Position numbers and translations under genes: made by a program. A model generated the notes under the pieces. The model saw only the letters and a list, made by a program, of their open reading frames with translations. It was not told where the DNA came from and did not search any database. This document shows positions 10,346-20,756 of a stretch of 64,000 bases of DNA, in pieces. The stretch is from NCBI GenBank assembly GCA_003586115.2, contig QVOM02000112.1:47050743-47114742 (forward strand). Reading direction: 5' to 3'. The stretch is from Salvator merianae (taxonomy: Eukaryota > Chordata > Lepidosauria > Squamata > Teiidae). Positions within the stretch are counted from its first letter, which is position 1, and every line of letters begins with the position of its first letter.

Positions 10346-12201
10346 TAAAGGCTAAGGCAGTAAACCCTGGCAGAAAATTTGAAGTGAGGCCCCATCTCTG
10401 CAGTCACTCCTGCCGCCAGCCTAGTGCCAAATGTTGTGTTTACACATCCTTGGATTGCACTGGTAAGGCCAAGGGGGGAAACTCTGATTCCCAGGCAATT
10501 CAGAGTTTCCATACCTTCATGCCCAGGCTCTTTCCACTGTCTTACAATATAGAAGGATGCCAACTATATAGTTGGCAGCAGACATGTTTTTGCCACATTG
10601 TAATTTACAAAATCATCCCTTCTTTCTGGCATTTTCATGAAACACATGTGGAATTTGCCTGACAAAAGCTCCTGCTCTTACATGCCCAATTATGATCGAT
10701 TTTCCTCTAAGTGGAGTTCCAAGACATAATTTTTATAAAACATACGCATATTGTAAGCTAATGCTAATGGAACGTCTTGAACGTCGTAGCAAAGAGATTC
10801 CCACCAGACATTAAATAAAGCAGTGCTAATGATTGTTTCCTTAGAATCCGTGATATTTGCTGTCTGCAAGTGTGGCTGATATGAAGTGTGCTGAAGAATG
10901 TTGATAAGAATCCTTTGTCTCCAAATATTCTCAGAGTCAGATCTGTATGAGGTCAATAGACCAGGGCTGAGGGTGCGGGAGAGATTTCATTTCTTGTGGA
11001 CAGCTTCCCAAGCACTGCATATCAGCACTGGGCGTGGGCCAAAAGCAGGAAAAGCCTGATCACTTTTGCTACCTGATGCAGGCACCCAGCTATGGTTCAT
11101 CAGACCCTAAGTCCCTTGTTATGCGTGAGATTACTGTCTGTTTTTCTGAAGTTCCACGTTTATGCATATGTGAACACAGCACATCCTTCATCTCATTCTG
11201 CAAAGCTTAACTCCTTCTACGTCCGAAGTGCAAATGAGCACCAGTTTGCCCTCGGATAGAGCAAGGGAGCTCCTGTTAAGGGCTTCAGAGACACTGCAAA
11301 AACATCCTCCCTTCTTAATTACAGCAACTAAGTTAACTTCCATTTTTTTCTAGGTGGTACGTTTCCCTCTTTTCTCTAGCTGAACACTTACAGGATCCAA
11401 CAGCTGTTCCAGTGGTGTAGCAATAGAGTATCCTGCTTACGTCAACATAATTTTAGTGCCGGATCACCCTGCCCATCTGCTCTAGTGACCTGAATTCATT
11501 CATTCAGCTAGTCACTTATGTCCCTGATACAAATCATCCAGTTTCCATTTTCTCAGAACAATGTCAAGCTGTGATGTAAATTGAGCAGCCAGATTAACCC
11601 TGAAGTAGGCATCTCTTGAATATTCTGTGTTCAGTCCAATTCCCATGCACCCTACTGTAACCGTCTCCAGTTATAAGTCTTGTATTTGATTCTCCCAGTT
11701 CTGCTGTGATAAATATATATATAAACTTCTTATTTGGCAGCCAACCCAGTATCATGCTCATATCTCACTGGTGGTCCAAGAATTGTGCAAAATTCTTTTT
11801 GGTTAACAGATCAAGGCTGGCACCTACATTTAAACATTTATTCCTTCTTAATAGAAAGGGCAGATTATTGTAAGTGGTCATCTATATTCAGTGTAGTCAA
11901 GAGAGTGAGTGAAAGAGGGTAGAAGAAAATTATTATTTGGCCCTAAGATGCTGCAATGGGAAAATTACAGCAGTACAAAGGCCTCTCACCATTTGAAAGG
12001 GGTCTGTTCCAGCTTAATGCCATAAATAGGGAATCCCACAAATAGCAAGGAACCCAGAGAAACTGTTTTACAACCACCATTCCAAGTTTGAAGGGGAAAA
12101 CCCAGAAAACTTCTTTTTTCCCCTTTAGTTTTAGCTGTTATAGCTTTGTACAAATTTGTGCAGAAAACAATCAGTGATACAAAAGCCATACAATGCCCAT
12201 C
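10346..12201. other. no recognised feature
   Basis: There are no coding or repeat signatures I can name. Open frames of up to about 90 codons occur on both strands without domains. Confidence 0.4.
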
Positions 12202-12411
12202 TTTGCCTGTGTTCACAAGTAGAGGAAAAACAACTCAAAAGCACCTTAGACACAGTAGTGTGTGGCATTTGTATTTTCATTCCATCTCTAATCCACCTTT
12301 TCTAGCCTAGAATGTTAATGAGAGGGGTAGGAGTAAGCTGGCATAGGAACAATCCCACCATCTTTAACCCACCTCAGAGGTGCTTTTTTACCACATGTGA
12401 ATGCAACCTTT
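12202..12411. mobile_element. MITE, GGCTGTGTTCA family (copy 2) with TTT flanks
   Basis: The element spans 12205-12408. Its left end is GCCTGTGTTCACAAG; its right end, inverted, reads GGTTGCATTCACATG. It is flanked by TTT on both sides (12202-12204 and 12409-12411). The internal 'ctagcctagaatgttaatga' matches its neighbours. It is followed by a second family member after only four T residues. Confidence 0.75.
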
Positions 12412-12633
12412 TGGCTGTGTTCAAACATAACAAACGGAGCACCTCAGAGGCACCTCACAGAGACAGTGTGTGTCACCCATGTTCCCAAGTCTTCTCTAAT
12501 CCACCTTTGCTAGCATAGAATGTTCATGAGAAAGGGGAGGGGGCAGACTGGTGTATGAACAATCCCACCTCAAAGCCATCTCTGAGCCGCCTCAGAGATG
12601 CTTTTTTTGTTGTTGTGTCTGATCACAGCCTTT
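12410..12633. mobile_element. MITE, GGCTGTGTTCA family (copy 3) with TTT flanks
   Basis: The element spans 12413-12630 (218 bp). The ends GGCTGTGTTCAAACA and GGCTGTGATCAGACA (inverted) match at 12 of 15 positions. Inverted similarity continues inwards through 'agcacctcagaggc' against 'agcatctctgaggc'. TTT lies at both boundaries. It is the cleanest member of this family here. It is entirely non-coding. Confidence 0.8.
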
Positions 12634-12771
12634 GTTTGTTTTGCAGTCCAAGATCAGTAAACTGGTAACCACCTCTTCTTCTTCTTCAGCATCAACTGTA
12701 ACCAGCTGCATATGCAGGCTGGCATCATATTTCTCTTCAGCATATTTTGCAATGTCCTTTTTGAACTTTTA

Positions 12772-12967
12772 TTAGGGGCCCATCTACTGCTAAGTTTTAA
12801 TCCACCTTCAATCCATTTGCAGAGGGAGGGAACGCATCAGTAAAATGATTAGCCAATGGGGATAGGATAGGTAACACAAAAGGAAAACTGTCACATTGCT
12901 AATGTGTTCTCTCACTCTGAAGATGGATTGAATGTGGATTAAAACTGAGGTGTAGCTGGGCTCCATA
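12772..12967. mobile_element. 190 bp MITE with TTTTAATCC-containing TIRs
   Basis: The ends GGGGCCCATCTACTGCTAAG and GGAGCCCAGCTACACCTCAG (inverted) continue into a shared TTTTAATCC, giving about 29 bp of imperfect terminal inverted repeat. Flanking triplets are TTA and ATA, so a 3 bp duplication is possible but not exact. There is no coding capacity. Confidence 0.7.
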
Positions 12968-13471
12968 TTAGCCTCCTTTACTTTCAGCTAAGTGGTTAGA
13001 TTGCTAATAATTACCAGTTTGAATTCCAAGTGTCATCTGGGGGCAATATGGATCCTTGTCTCACTTCCTTCCCTATTTCAAACCACTCTTGTCTCTCCAA
13101 ATTCAATCCTGAACAGTGGCTTCTTGTCCATTGTAAAGATTCCCAGAAGAAGAATAAGATGTTCTCAAAGGCCCATTATCCTTAACGTGTTCCACATTCT
13201 TGCACGATACACACAGTCAAGAGCCAAGCTGTAGCCAATGAAGAAAATATTTTAATATTCTCATGCATTTCACATTATTCATCTTATATTGTATATCTGC
13301 TCCATTGTCCCTCTGCTCTTTCTAACACCCTTCTGTTCACGTGGCATTTCCATTCCCATGTATGGCTCTATTCTTGTCTGCAAGAACTTATACAATTCTT
13401 TTTACAGAAATTAATGGAAAGTTTCTATAATTGGCAATTCTCAGGCATCTTTCATTTAAGTATGCACACAC
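12968..13471. other. no recognised feature
   Basis: Nothing recognised by eye. Confidence 0.35.
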
Positions 13472-13890
13472 TGAGGCCAGCTCCAGACACTGGCTGAATA
13501 TATCTCTAACAAGTGATATTCCAGAGTATAGCCCCTCCAGAATTCTTGCTTGTTCCCTAGACAGTGTGAGGGCCAGCACTGTCTGTGTGTATTTTAGTGA
13601 TGCACACATCCAAGTATTCTGCTATTGCAAAATACCCGGAAGTGCATGATTGCGACCAACACGCACCAACGACCGTCTTTTTTGCCCATGCACATGTGCA
13701 GTGGACACTTCCAGGATGGTGACTCGCTCCAAATGATACGTTATAGTGCTATTTCAGGAAAACTTGCCATGAGAGTCAGGTTTTCCTGCAACAGGCTATA
13801 GCGGGATTTAGGGGGGATACAGCTGGGTTATGGTGGGGTTGCCACAGATATGTGTAGCAATCCAGTAACAGTGCAGATATAATGGCCTGA
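13472..13890. mobile_element. Harbinger-like MITE, CATCCAGA family (copy 1), TGA flanks
   Basis: This is a 413 bp non-coding element (13475-13887). It begins GGCCAGCTCCAGACA and ends in GGCC, with TGA directly repeated outside (13472-13474 and 13888-13890). Its interior aligns by eye with the element at 49938-50374 ('gcaaaatacccggaagtgca' against 'gcaaaatacccataatgcat'; 'ggggttgccacagatatgtg' against 'ggggttgccacagataggtg'). Confidence 0.75.
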
Positions 13891-14454
13891 TCTTCTACAG
13901 TCTCTGTGCCACAAAGCTGTATACCATGTCTGTTGCCATAGAGCTGTTAAAACTTCCACTAATGCTTTAAACAGCTCGCAGGATATTATATCTACACCTA
14001 GTGCATATATGCTCAACCACTGAATCAGCACCCATAATACCTCACGTTCTAATGGAGTCAGTTCCTAAATACATTATTCCTCTGTAAATGTTTCTAGTCT
14101 TCTGTAATTCGATTTTAGGATATTCCATGTTTCTTTAACCTCACTTGCCTCTATCAGATCTCTTTGGTGGTTATTCTTGAATATTCCCACTTAAGTGTAA
14201 TCTTTCCTGTCATTTCTCTGATCTTTTTTTAAAAAAGTCATTTGTTTTACCTTTCTTATTAGAGTTACAGATCGCGTTTCTTATCCAAAGCTTTCACTCC
14301 TTGACTTCTATTGCAAAGCCAACTGGATCTTCTTCAAAATGTTCAGAATATTTTCTTTCCTTTGCCTTTCACTTTATTGTATGTCTCATTTTTCCCTTAG
14401 CACTTTAAGCTGTCCATCATAAAGGCCGAGCAACTGAATCAACCCTTATTTTTT
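13891..14454. other. no recognised feature
   Basis: This is T/C-rich sequence with no recognisable repeat or coding signal. Confidence 0.35.
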
Positions 14455-14525
14455 TTTTGTATTTATTTATTTAAAAAATTATATCCCACCTTCACCAAAA
14501 GATCCCAGGGCAGGTCACAATGATA
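14455..14525 (-). mobile_element. LINE/SINE 3' tail, antisense
   Basis: Read on the minus strand, 'ttgtgacctgccctgggatc' followed by 'ggtgggatataattttttaa' has the pattern of the conserved L2/SINE tail (compare 'gccgccctgggacctctcag' at 49139). Only about 70 bp of tail is visible. Confidence 0.6.
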
Positions 14526-14704
14526 AAAAGATAAAGTATGTAAAGTATATTATCTTGTATAACAAATACGTATCCTTCAGATTATGATTAAGGAGCTCAA
14601 CTAACTGTAAATCTGATGAAATACAAATGTTTTTTGATCTGCTATCTAATAACCATGAGGAAAGGGATTGGGCTGGTCCTCTGAGTAGAGACTTACATAA
14701 CTAG

Positions 14705-14878
14705 AGTTGTGTTCAGACATAACAAAAGGGCACTTCAAAGAGACTGCGTGTGACCCTTGTGTTCCCAACCTTTCTCTAATCCACCTTTCCTAGCACAAAA
14801 TGTATAGCAGAGGGGGTGGGGCACACTGGTGTATGAATAATCCCACCTTGAAGTCTTCTCTAAGCTGCTTCAGAGATG

Positions 14879-14909
<31 letters not shown>

Positions 14910-14920
14910 TGATCACAGCC
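14705..14920. mobile_element. MITE, GGCTGTGTTCA family (copy 4), with T22 run
   Basis: The left end AGTTGTGTTCAGACATAACA pairs in inverted sense with the right end 'tgctgtgtctgatcacagcc'. A run of 22 T (14880-14901) has expanded at the place where copy 3 has a short T run. The interior matches copies 2 and 3. No matching target duplication. Confidence 0.75.
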
Positions 14921-15059
14921 CTTGGCCGCAGTCACATTTTTATGCTTTAGTTCATCCCTGGGACGGAAAAGGGACTGAGGCTGTTTTTGGCCACCTCCAA
15001 CCTGGACATACCTTACCATGCCACTACGGCTGCTGTCACCCAAGCCCTCCTGATGAAAC

Positions 15060-15560
15060 CTAAGTTGGGTCAGGGGAGGCAGGGGGCCTCAGGGAGGTGG
15101 TGGGAGGTGGCAGGGGCATTGGATGTGGGAGACAACCATGGCAGCAGGTGCAGCAGCAGGGTGCCAGCAGGCATTAGAGTCTTGTTGGATGGTGAGAGGC
15201 AGCAAGAGGAATCATGGTGGCAGGGGGAGGCAGCAGGGGCATCAGAGGGGTGACAGGAGGCGGCTCCACCCACAGCTGCAGCAGTGGTGGATAGTGGGTG
15301 CATAGGGGGTGTTGAGAGGTTATGGGAGGGCTTCAGAAGGGTGGCAGAAGGTAGCAGGGGCATCAGGGAGGCAGAGGGAGGCAGTGGGGACATCATGGGG
15401 TGGTGGAAGGCAGCTGCAGCCACAGCCATGGACATTGGGACATGAGGGTGATAGGAGGCAGCAGGGGGGCTTCAGGATGGCGGGAGAAAGCAGTGGGCTT
15501 TCGGGGGGTGGAAGACAGCCACGGTGGCAGGTGGCATCAGGAGGGTGGCAGGAGGCAGCC
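15060..15560 (+). repeat. G-rich degenerate minisatellite-like block
   Basis: About 500 bp are built from irregular repeats of words such as GGCAGGGGCATCAGG, GGTGGCAGGAGGCAGC and GGGAGGCAG. The plus strand is strongly purine- and G-rich with many G2-G6 runs. Open frames on both strands are low-complexity by-products of this composition. No fixed period is evident. Confidence 0.75.
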
Positions 15561-15716
15561 TGGCTGGGTCCATTTCTTGATGAAATAAGATTCAGTGCTG
15601 GGATTATTCGAATTTAGAATAATCTCATTCAAGGCAGGAATGTCCGCAGAAAAACCGGTATCTCAAGTTAGAGTCTGGTTTCTGAGGACTTAAGCCGCCT
15701 CTGTCTTCAAAAAATA

Positions 15717-15945
15717 TGAGCAGTGTAGTGTAGTGGCTAAAATGACAGATTGGTACCTAGGAGGCCCTGAATTTAAATCTCCACTCAGTCATCAAAGTTC
15801 ATTTGGTCTTCCTGAGCCAGTCACTGCTCATAGGTTAACCGGACACACAGGGTTCTAGGAAGAATGAAATGGAGGGGATAAGAATTGTTTGTGCTGTATG
15901 GAGCTCATTGGAGGAGGGGAAGGATATAATAAAATAAATTCTCTC
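15717..15945 (+). mobile_element. tRNA-derived MIR-like SINE with LINE-type tail
   Basis: The head 'cagtgtagtgtagtggctaa' has the A-box form TAGTGGCTAA. The B-box region is degraded to 'tgaatttaaatctccactca'. The body keeps the MIR/CORE-like wording 'ctgagccagtcactgctcat' and 'cacagggttctaggaagaat', and the tail ends 'ataataaaataaatt'. This pattern matches a SINE common in squamates. It is diverged and presumably inactive. Confidence 0.7.
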
Positions 15946-17079
15946 CCATATGATTCATGTTTGCAGTACTTAAGATGTGATGGGGCAAAAAGCTGAGACT
16001 CCTCTTATGACGTTCTGCACAGACAAGTTAAATGAGGGAAGGGGAATCAGTCTTCAAGTCATCTACTTCCAAGCTGTTTAGGGTTTTAAAAAGCACTTTG
16101 AATTATGTGCGGAAGAGGTGAGAAACTAGGACAAATGGCACTGGAATCATCTGTTCCAGAAAATCTGTTACCATACTTTGGATAAAAATGCCATTTCTGC
16201 CTGTTTTTCAGTTCCACACAAATCATGTTACAGAAGTCTAACCGTATGGTAACAAAGGCATGTGTGATTACTACAAGCCACTTCATCCCTCTAGTCTCCT
16301 GAAAAGACTATGTGAAAAAGCAAAGTAAATCAGAAAACAGTCTCAAATCTGGATACAGAATGATCAGTCGTGTTCCAACTGCGTACCTGTAAACCTGAAA
16401 TGGACCGCAATCAGGGATGGTCCTATAGCTTAGGGACATCCTAGATGAGATATGACATTGTACCTCTCTCCTACAACACATATTCAATACAGAATAAAAT
16501 GGCAACTGATTTTAGTAGGTAGAAGACTATAACTGACCCTTGCCAGTTCTGTGCTCCCACCATGCATTACCACCACCATTTTCCCAACCACGTCAATTTG
16601 TAAAGGATGTTTCAGATAAAGAGATGGGATGAATTTATTGCTTTGCAAAATCTCTTACAATCTCTAATTTTTGTTTACCTACAATAATAAATGGAAGGGA
16701 GCTAACTTGCCAGCATTAAATCACAGCATCCTAACAATATCTAAACCTCTGCTGTGCAGGTGCACATTTATACACATGTGCGCATGTGCGTGTTGATGCG
16801 CATTTGCACATACAACACAGGACTAACCCAAAATATTTTTTTTCTTGAGATGATACATTCTGTCAAGCTACACAGGTCCGCAAAGCTAACCATGCTCCTT
16901 AGGCACTTGAGACAGAAAATTCAACAGCTGTCTGTCCCTTGCAGTGAAAATACCACAATAATTAACTTACTGCAATTTGCTGTTTTTTCATAATAACCTG
17001 AAAAAAACCACCCACTCTCTCCAACCCTGTTAAAGACAAAATATCAACCCTTCAAGTGATTCATACATAATTAAAATGC
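15946..17079. other. no recognised feature
   Basis: No element could be assigned. A short alternating purine-pyrimidine run rich in 'tgcgcatgtgcgtg' lies near 16776-16810. Confidence 0.35.
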
Positions 17080-17415
17080 TTGGTCAGCGTTCCGACATGG
17101 CATTTAATCAGTTTACAAGCCGTCTTCAGTTCCCGCTGGCCTGACATGATCTTGCCGTTCTGTAGTTTTTCTGGACTAAATTGGCGAAATCCAGACTACT
17201 TTGTATTCGGATTTAAGGAGTTCTCCAGCTGTTCCAGATCACTAGCCCACTTTACTTTGCGATGTAAGAACGGGGAAGGAGACTATTTGGGAGGGACTGT
17301 ACTTTTGGGGGGCGTGCAGAGGGAGGGCTTCCCATTTCATGCCATCCAATGACAGACTTTGTGAGTGGGCAGGAAGCGCAGTAGTTACTTCTGCCTCCAT
17401 TATCCCCCCTTCCGT

Positions 17416-17998
17416 CACTGCCAGGAGAAAAGAAAACCATCCTCCTTTTTACTTTGCCAAGCTGGGGTCCTTTCTCTTTCTTTATCCCCCATTTGACACT
17501 GTCAGGAAGAAATTAAAGGCTTCCTCCACTTCCGTCTGCTGATTAAACCAAAAAAGAAACAGCACCTGTTTGGGGTTGCAGTCCTCTTGCCCCAACAAAG
17601 GACCCACTCAAGATGAGTTTTGCTGTCGGCAGCACACAGCTACACAGTGGGGACACATGCTGCTGCGGATGTCTCGGGGGGAGATGAGGCAGAGTCCATT
17701 TGCTGGCCATGAACTGCACTATCATGATAATAGAGCCCCCACATGTTCCCTCCCCACAATCCCTCCCCACACTTCCCCTTCTTCATGGACCTCTCCCAGC
17801 TTTTGTGCTACTTTTAAATTGTGCAAAAGTGCACTTGTAAGGGAGCAGAAATTGCCATCTGCACTTTAAGAAGCTTAATTGTGCAGTATACATGATTTTA
17901 AAGTTCTGCTTGTGTAGACAGATCTGTAGTGGGGAGAAGGAGCAAATGGCGAATGACTAGTAATGCTGCCAAGTGAATCCATGTTCCGAGGCAGCAGC
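17416..17998 (+). repeat. direct repeat, left copy (probable false duplication)
   Basis: This segment is nearly identical to 18351-18934, with roughly eight differences and one 1 bp indel seen by eye. The right copy begins abruptly at the last N of the gap. The two copies then diverge: the left runs into a GC-rich insertion and the right continues into the rest of the element. This is what two unmerged alleles would look like. Confidence 0.9.
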
Positions 17999-18004
17999 GG
18001 GGAC

Positions 18005-18150
18005 CACTGGCGGAGCGAGGGTGGGGCGGGGGGGGCAGAGCGCCCCGGGCGGCACGTTGTCTGGGGCGTCCGGCCAATGGAGCCAAGGCCCCGCTCACCG
18101 GCGCCCTCACTCGCCGCCCCGGGCGGCCGCACTTGTCGCCCCAGGTGGCC
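18005..18150 (+). mobile_element. GC-rich insertion, possibly hAT-like, truncated by gap
   Basis: The stretch begins 'cactggcggagcgagggtgg' and contains 'cgccccgggcggc'. It resembles the start of GC-rich CACTGGCG-type repeats seen in reptile genomes, but this is from memory. It interrupts the left copy of the element at a point where the right copy is continuous. Its other end is lost in the gap, so neither end repeats nor target duplication can be checked. Confidence 0.45.
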
Positions 18151-18350
18151 NNNNNNNNNNNNNNNNNNNNNNNNNNNNNNNNNNNNNNNNNNNNNNNNNN
18201 NNNNNNNNNNNNNNNNNNNNNNNNNNNNNNNNNNNNNNNNNNNNNNNNNNNNNNNNNNNNNNNNNNNNNNNNNNNNNNNNNNNNNNNNNNNNNNNNNNNN
18301 NNNNNNNNNNNNNNNNNNNNNNNNNNNNNNNNNNNNNNNNNNNNNNNNNN
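18151..18350. other. assembly gap (exactly 200 N)
   Basis: There are exactly 200 N residues, a placeholder length rather than a measured size. Any open frame spanning it is meaningless. Confidence 1.
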
Positions 18351-18934
18351 CACTGCCAGGAGAAAAGAAAACCATCCTCCTTTTTACTTTGCCAAGCTGG
18401 GGTCCTTTCTCTTTCTTTATCCCCCATTTGACACTGTCAGGAAGAAATTAAAGGCTTCCTCCACTTCCGTCTGCTGATTAAACCAAAAAAGAAACAGCAC
18501 CTGTTTGGGGTTGCAGTCCTCTTGCCCCAACAAAGAACCCACTCAAGATGAGTTTTGCTGTCGGCAGCACACAGCTACACAGTGGGGACACATGCTGCTG
18601 CGGATGTCTCGGGGGGAGATGAGGCAGAGTCCATTTGCTGGCCATGAACTGCACTATCATGATAATAGAGCCCCCACACGTTCCCTCCCCACAATCCCTC
18701 CCCACATTTCCCCTTCTTCATGGACCTCTCCCTGCTTTTGTGCTACTTTTAAATTGTGCAAAAGTGCACTTGTAAGGGAGCAGAAATTGCCATCTGCACT
18801 TTAAGAAGCTTAATTGTGCAGTATACATGGTTTTAAAGTTCTGCTTGTGTAGACAGAGTCTGTAGCGGGGAGAAGGAGCAAATGGCGAATGACTAGTAAT
18901 GCTGCCAAGTGAATCCATGTTCCGAGGCAGCAGC
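18351..18934 (+). repeat. direct repeat, right copy (probable false duplication)
   Basis: This starts at the first base after the gap and repeats 17416-17998. Differences include G/A at 'aaaggaccc/aaagaaccc' and C/T at 'cacacttcccc/cacatttcccc'. It lacks the GC-rich insertion of the left copy. Confidence 0.9.
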
Positions 18935-19220
18935 AGGACCTACGGAGAGCAGAACTTGACTTTCCTGCCCCTGTGAGGTGAAGATTGGAATGTTGGGACT
19001 GCAGCCAATCACTGACTGCACACGGAGGAGAATTTGATGAGGGGTCGAGGCAGAAAAGGTACTGTTTCTCCATGCCAAGCACGGGAAACATCAGTGTGAG
19101 AACAACCAAGTACGAACTGAGTCCGTGTTAAAAAGTAACTGTGGGAACAATCAGAAGATGAATTCAGTCCTTGTACTCTTCCGATACAGATTAAATTTAT
19201 GATGTCGGATTGCGGCCTTG

Positions 19221-20756
19221 GTTTTTTTGTGATTCAAGAAAGATGCTAAAGCTGGTTTAAATCCAAGGCATTGTAGAGAATGAGGAGCTGGAAAGTAATT
19301 TTTCTGCCTTTTTGCAGATTTCGTGTTCCAGTTCTGTGAATGATGCCTTGACTTTATGACAAATATTTATTATTTTACGCTCATTAAATATAATTCAATC
19401 GGGTCACTAGCCAAAAGAGTAATTCATTTGCCACTGACTGGACTGGGAAATCGAAATTACCAAACTTTTTCGCTCTGAGCTGTTCTGCACGGAGAATGTT
19501 GTAAGACATTTCATTACTTGTTCAGGGAAAGTGCAACATAAATATTATGCATTACTGTTATTGCACAAGGGAAAAGTGAACCCCTTTTAAGTTTGGTCCC
19601 AGCTTATGATTCTTGTACATGTTTTCACAATGCAAGAGTGCTGAGCAAGCAGCAGCAGCTACTTATCAATTCTCGGAGGCTTAATGGCTTGTGACTTTAC
19701 ATTATTCCAATTCTGTCTTGTCAGAAAAATAATCAACAATATTTACCAAGAGACTAAAAACTGCCTGTTAAGGAAGAAGATAATCTTAATTAAGATTACA
19801 GATTGCAAGTCCACTGTCTTTGCATGTAATACTGCAAACTTAGAATGCAGGGCTTTCAGAATCATTTTCCCTCCTGACCAGCGGAGGAAGGTATGTCTTA
19901 GCTGATGTGTACATCAGCGCAGCTGACATCTAACCCCATGTAAAAGTTTTATGTGAATGAGACTGGAGGATCCTTGCGTTTGCATGCGCCTGCTTCCTTC
20001 AAGGCAACTGTAGGACCAAAACCGTTTTCTTCCACATTTAACTCAACCACAGTGTATACAAATTACAATGGCTTCTATATAGGTTTGTGGCAAACTTCAG
20101 TTCATAAAAAAAAAATACCCACACAGAGGGGCCTGGATTCTTCAGGTCACTCAGTACATGAAGCCTACTTTGGAGCAGGTAAGCCCTGTGTGAAAGGTGC
20201 AGGCTACTCACATCTCTACAAAACATGGCCACTGCTGTTATTTGTTTCTCTCTGGGCTTGTCACATGTCATTGCACAGGCACAGAGAGCCTCAACGTGCC
20301 TGCACGATGATGTCACATATAAGCGCAGCGTGGCCCCACTCACAGAGAGTCAAAAAATGGGGTTGTCCACATTTTGTGGAAACATTAGTTTCCTACACCG
20401 TTTATTCATGGCTCCTCTGCTCCCAGGTAGGCTACAGGTGCCACAGAGGCCGGGCCAGGGATTGTCAGGTGAGGCAGCTGACAGTTCCAGGCCTCTGTAA
20501 ATAGATAGCTTTTTACAAACTGCAGTTTGGCACAATCCTACCTCTATCAAAAGTATGTTTGCCTTTGCTGGTCCTATTTGCCCCAGACAAGGCAAATATA
20601 CCTTTTCTAACCCTCCTGAGGTTTGACCGAGGCTCTGCCAGACATTTGCTAGACATGGGAAAAATGCCACCAGCTTGCTGCATTGTGACTGGACTGTCTG
20701 ACAGCCCCAATAGCATGTCAAGGCTATTACAATAAACCAGTTCTTGCACCACAAGC
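19221..20756. other. no recognised feature
   Basis: No assignable gene or repeat. The 183-codon open frame at 19953-20504 (+) has no recognisable domain and overlaps others in different frames. Confidence 0.4.

Larger units (their letters stand above)
17080..19220. mobile_element. Harbinger-like element (copy 1), TTG flanks, containing gap and duplication
   Basis: The termini are GTCAGCGTTCCGAC at 17083 and, inverted at 19217, GGCCGCAATCCGAC, each continuing into AT-rich 'atttaatc'. TTG lies outside both ends (17080-17082, 19218-19220). The family is represented again at 23087 and, in reverse orientation, at 52138. The apparent length of 2135 bp is inflated by a 200-N gap and a repeated 580 bp segment; without these it is about 1.2 kb, close to the 1092 bp copy at 52 kb. 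No transposase motif is visible; open frames reflect DNA similarity only. Confidence 0.75.

Noticed and set aside
15070..15435. 121-codon minus-strand open frame rich in P, S and A
   Set aside because: It is the by-product of the G-rich repeat block on the plus strand.
17080..17352. 90-codon frame resembling one on the minus strand at 52927-53166
   Set aside because: The similarity is explained by both lying in copies of one DNA element; frames are not maintained along the element.
17875..18477. Several open frames of 100-166 codons
   Set aside because: They run through 200 N residues and have no meaning across the gap.
19953..20504. 183-codon open frame
   Set aside because: Overlapped by open frames in other phases and on the other strand, with no domain.
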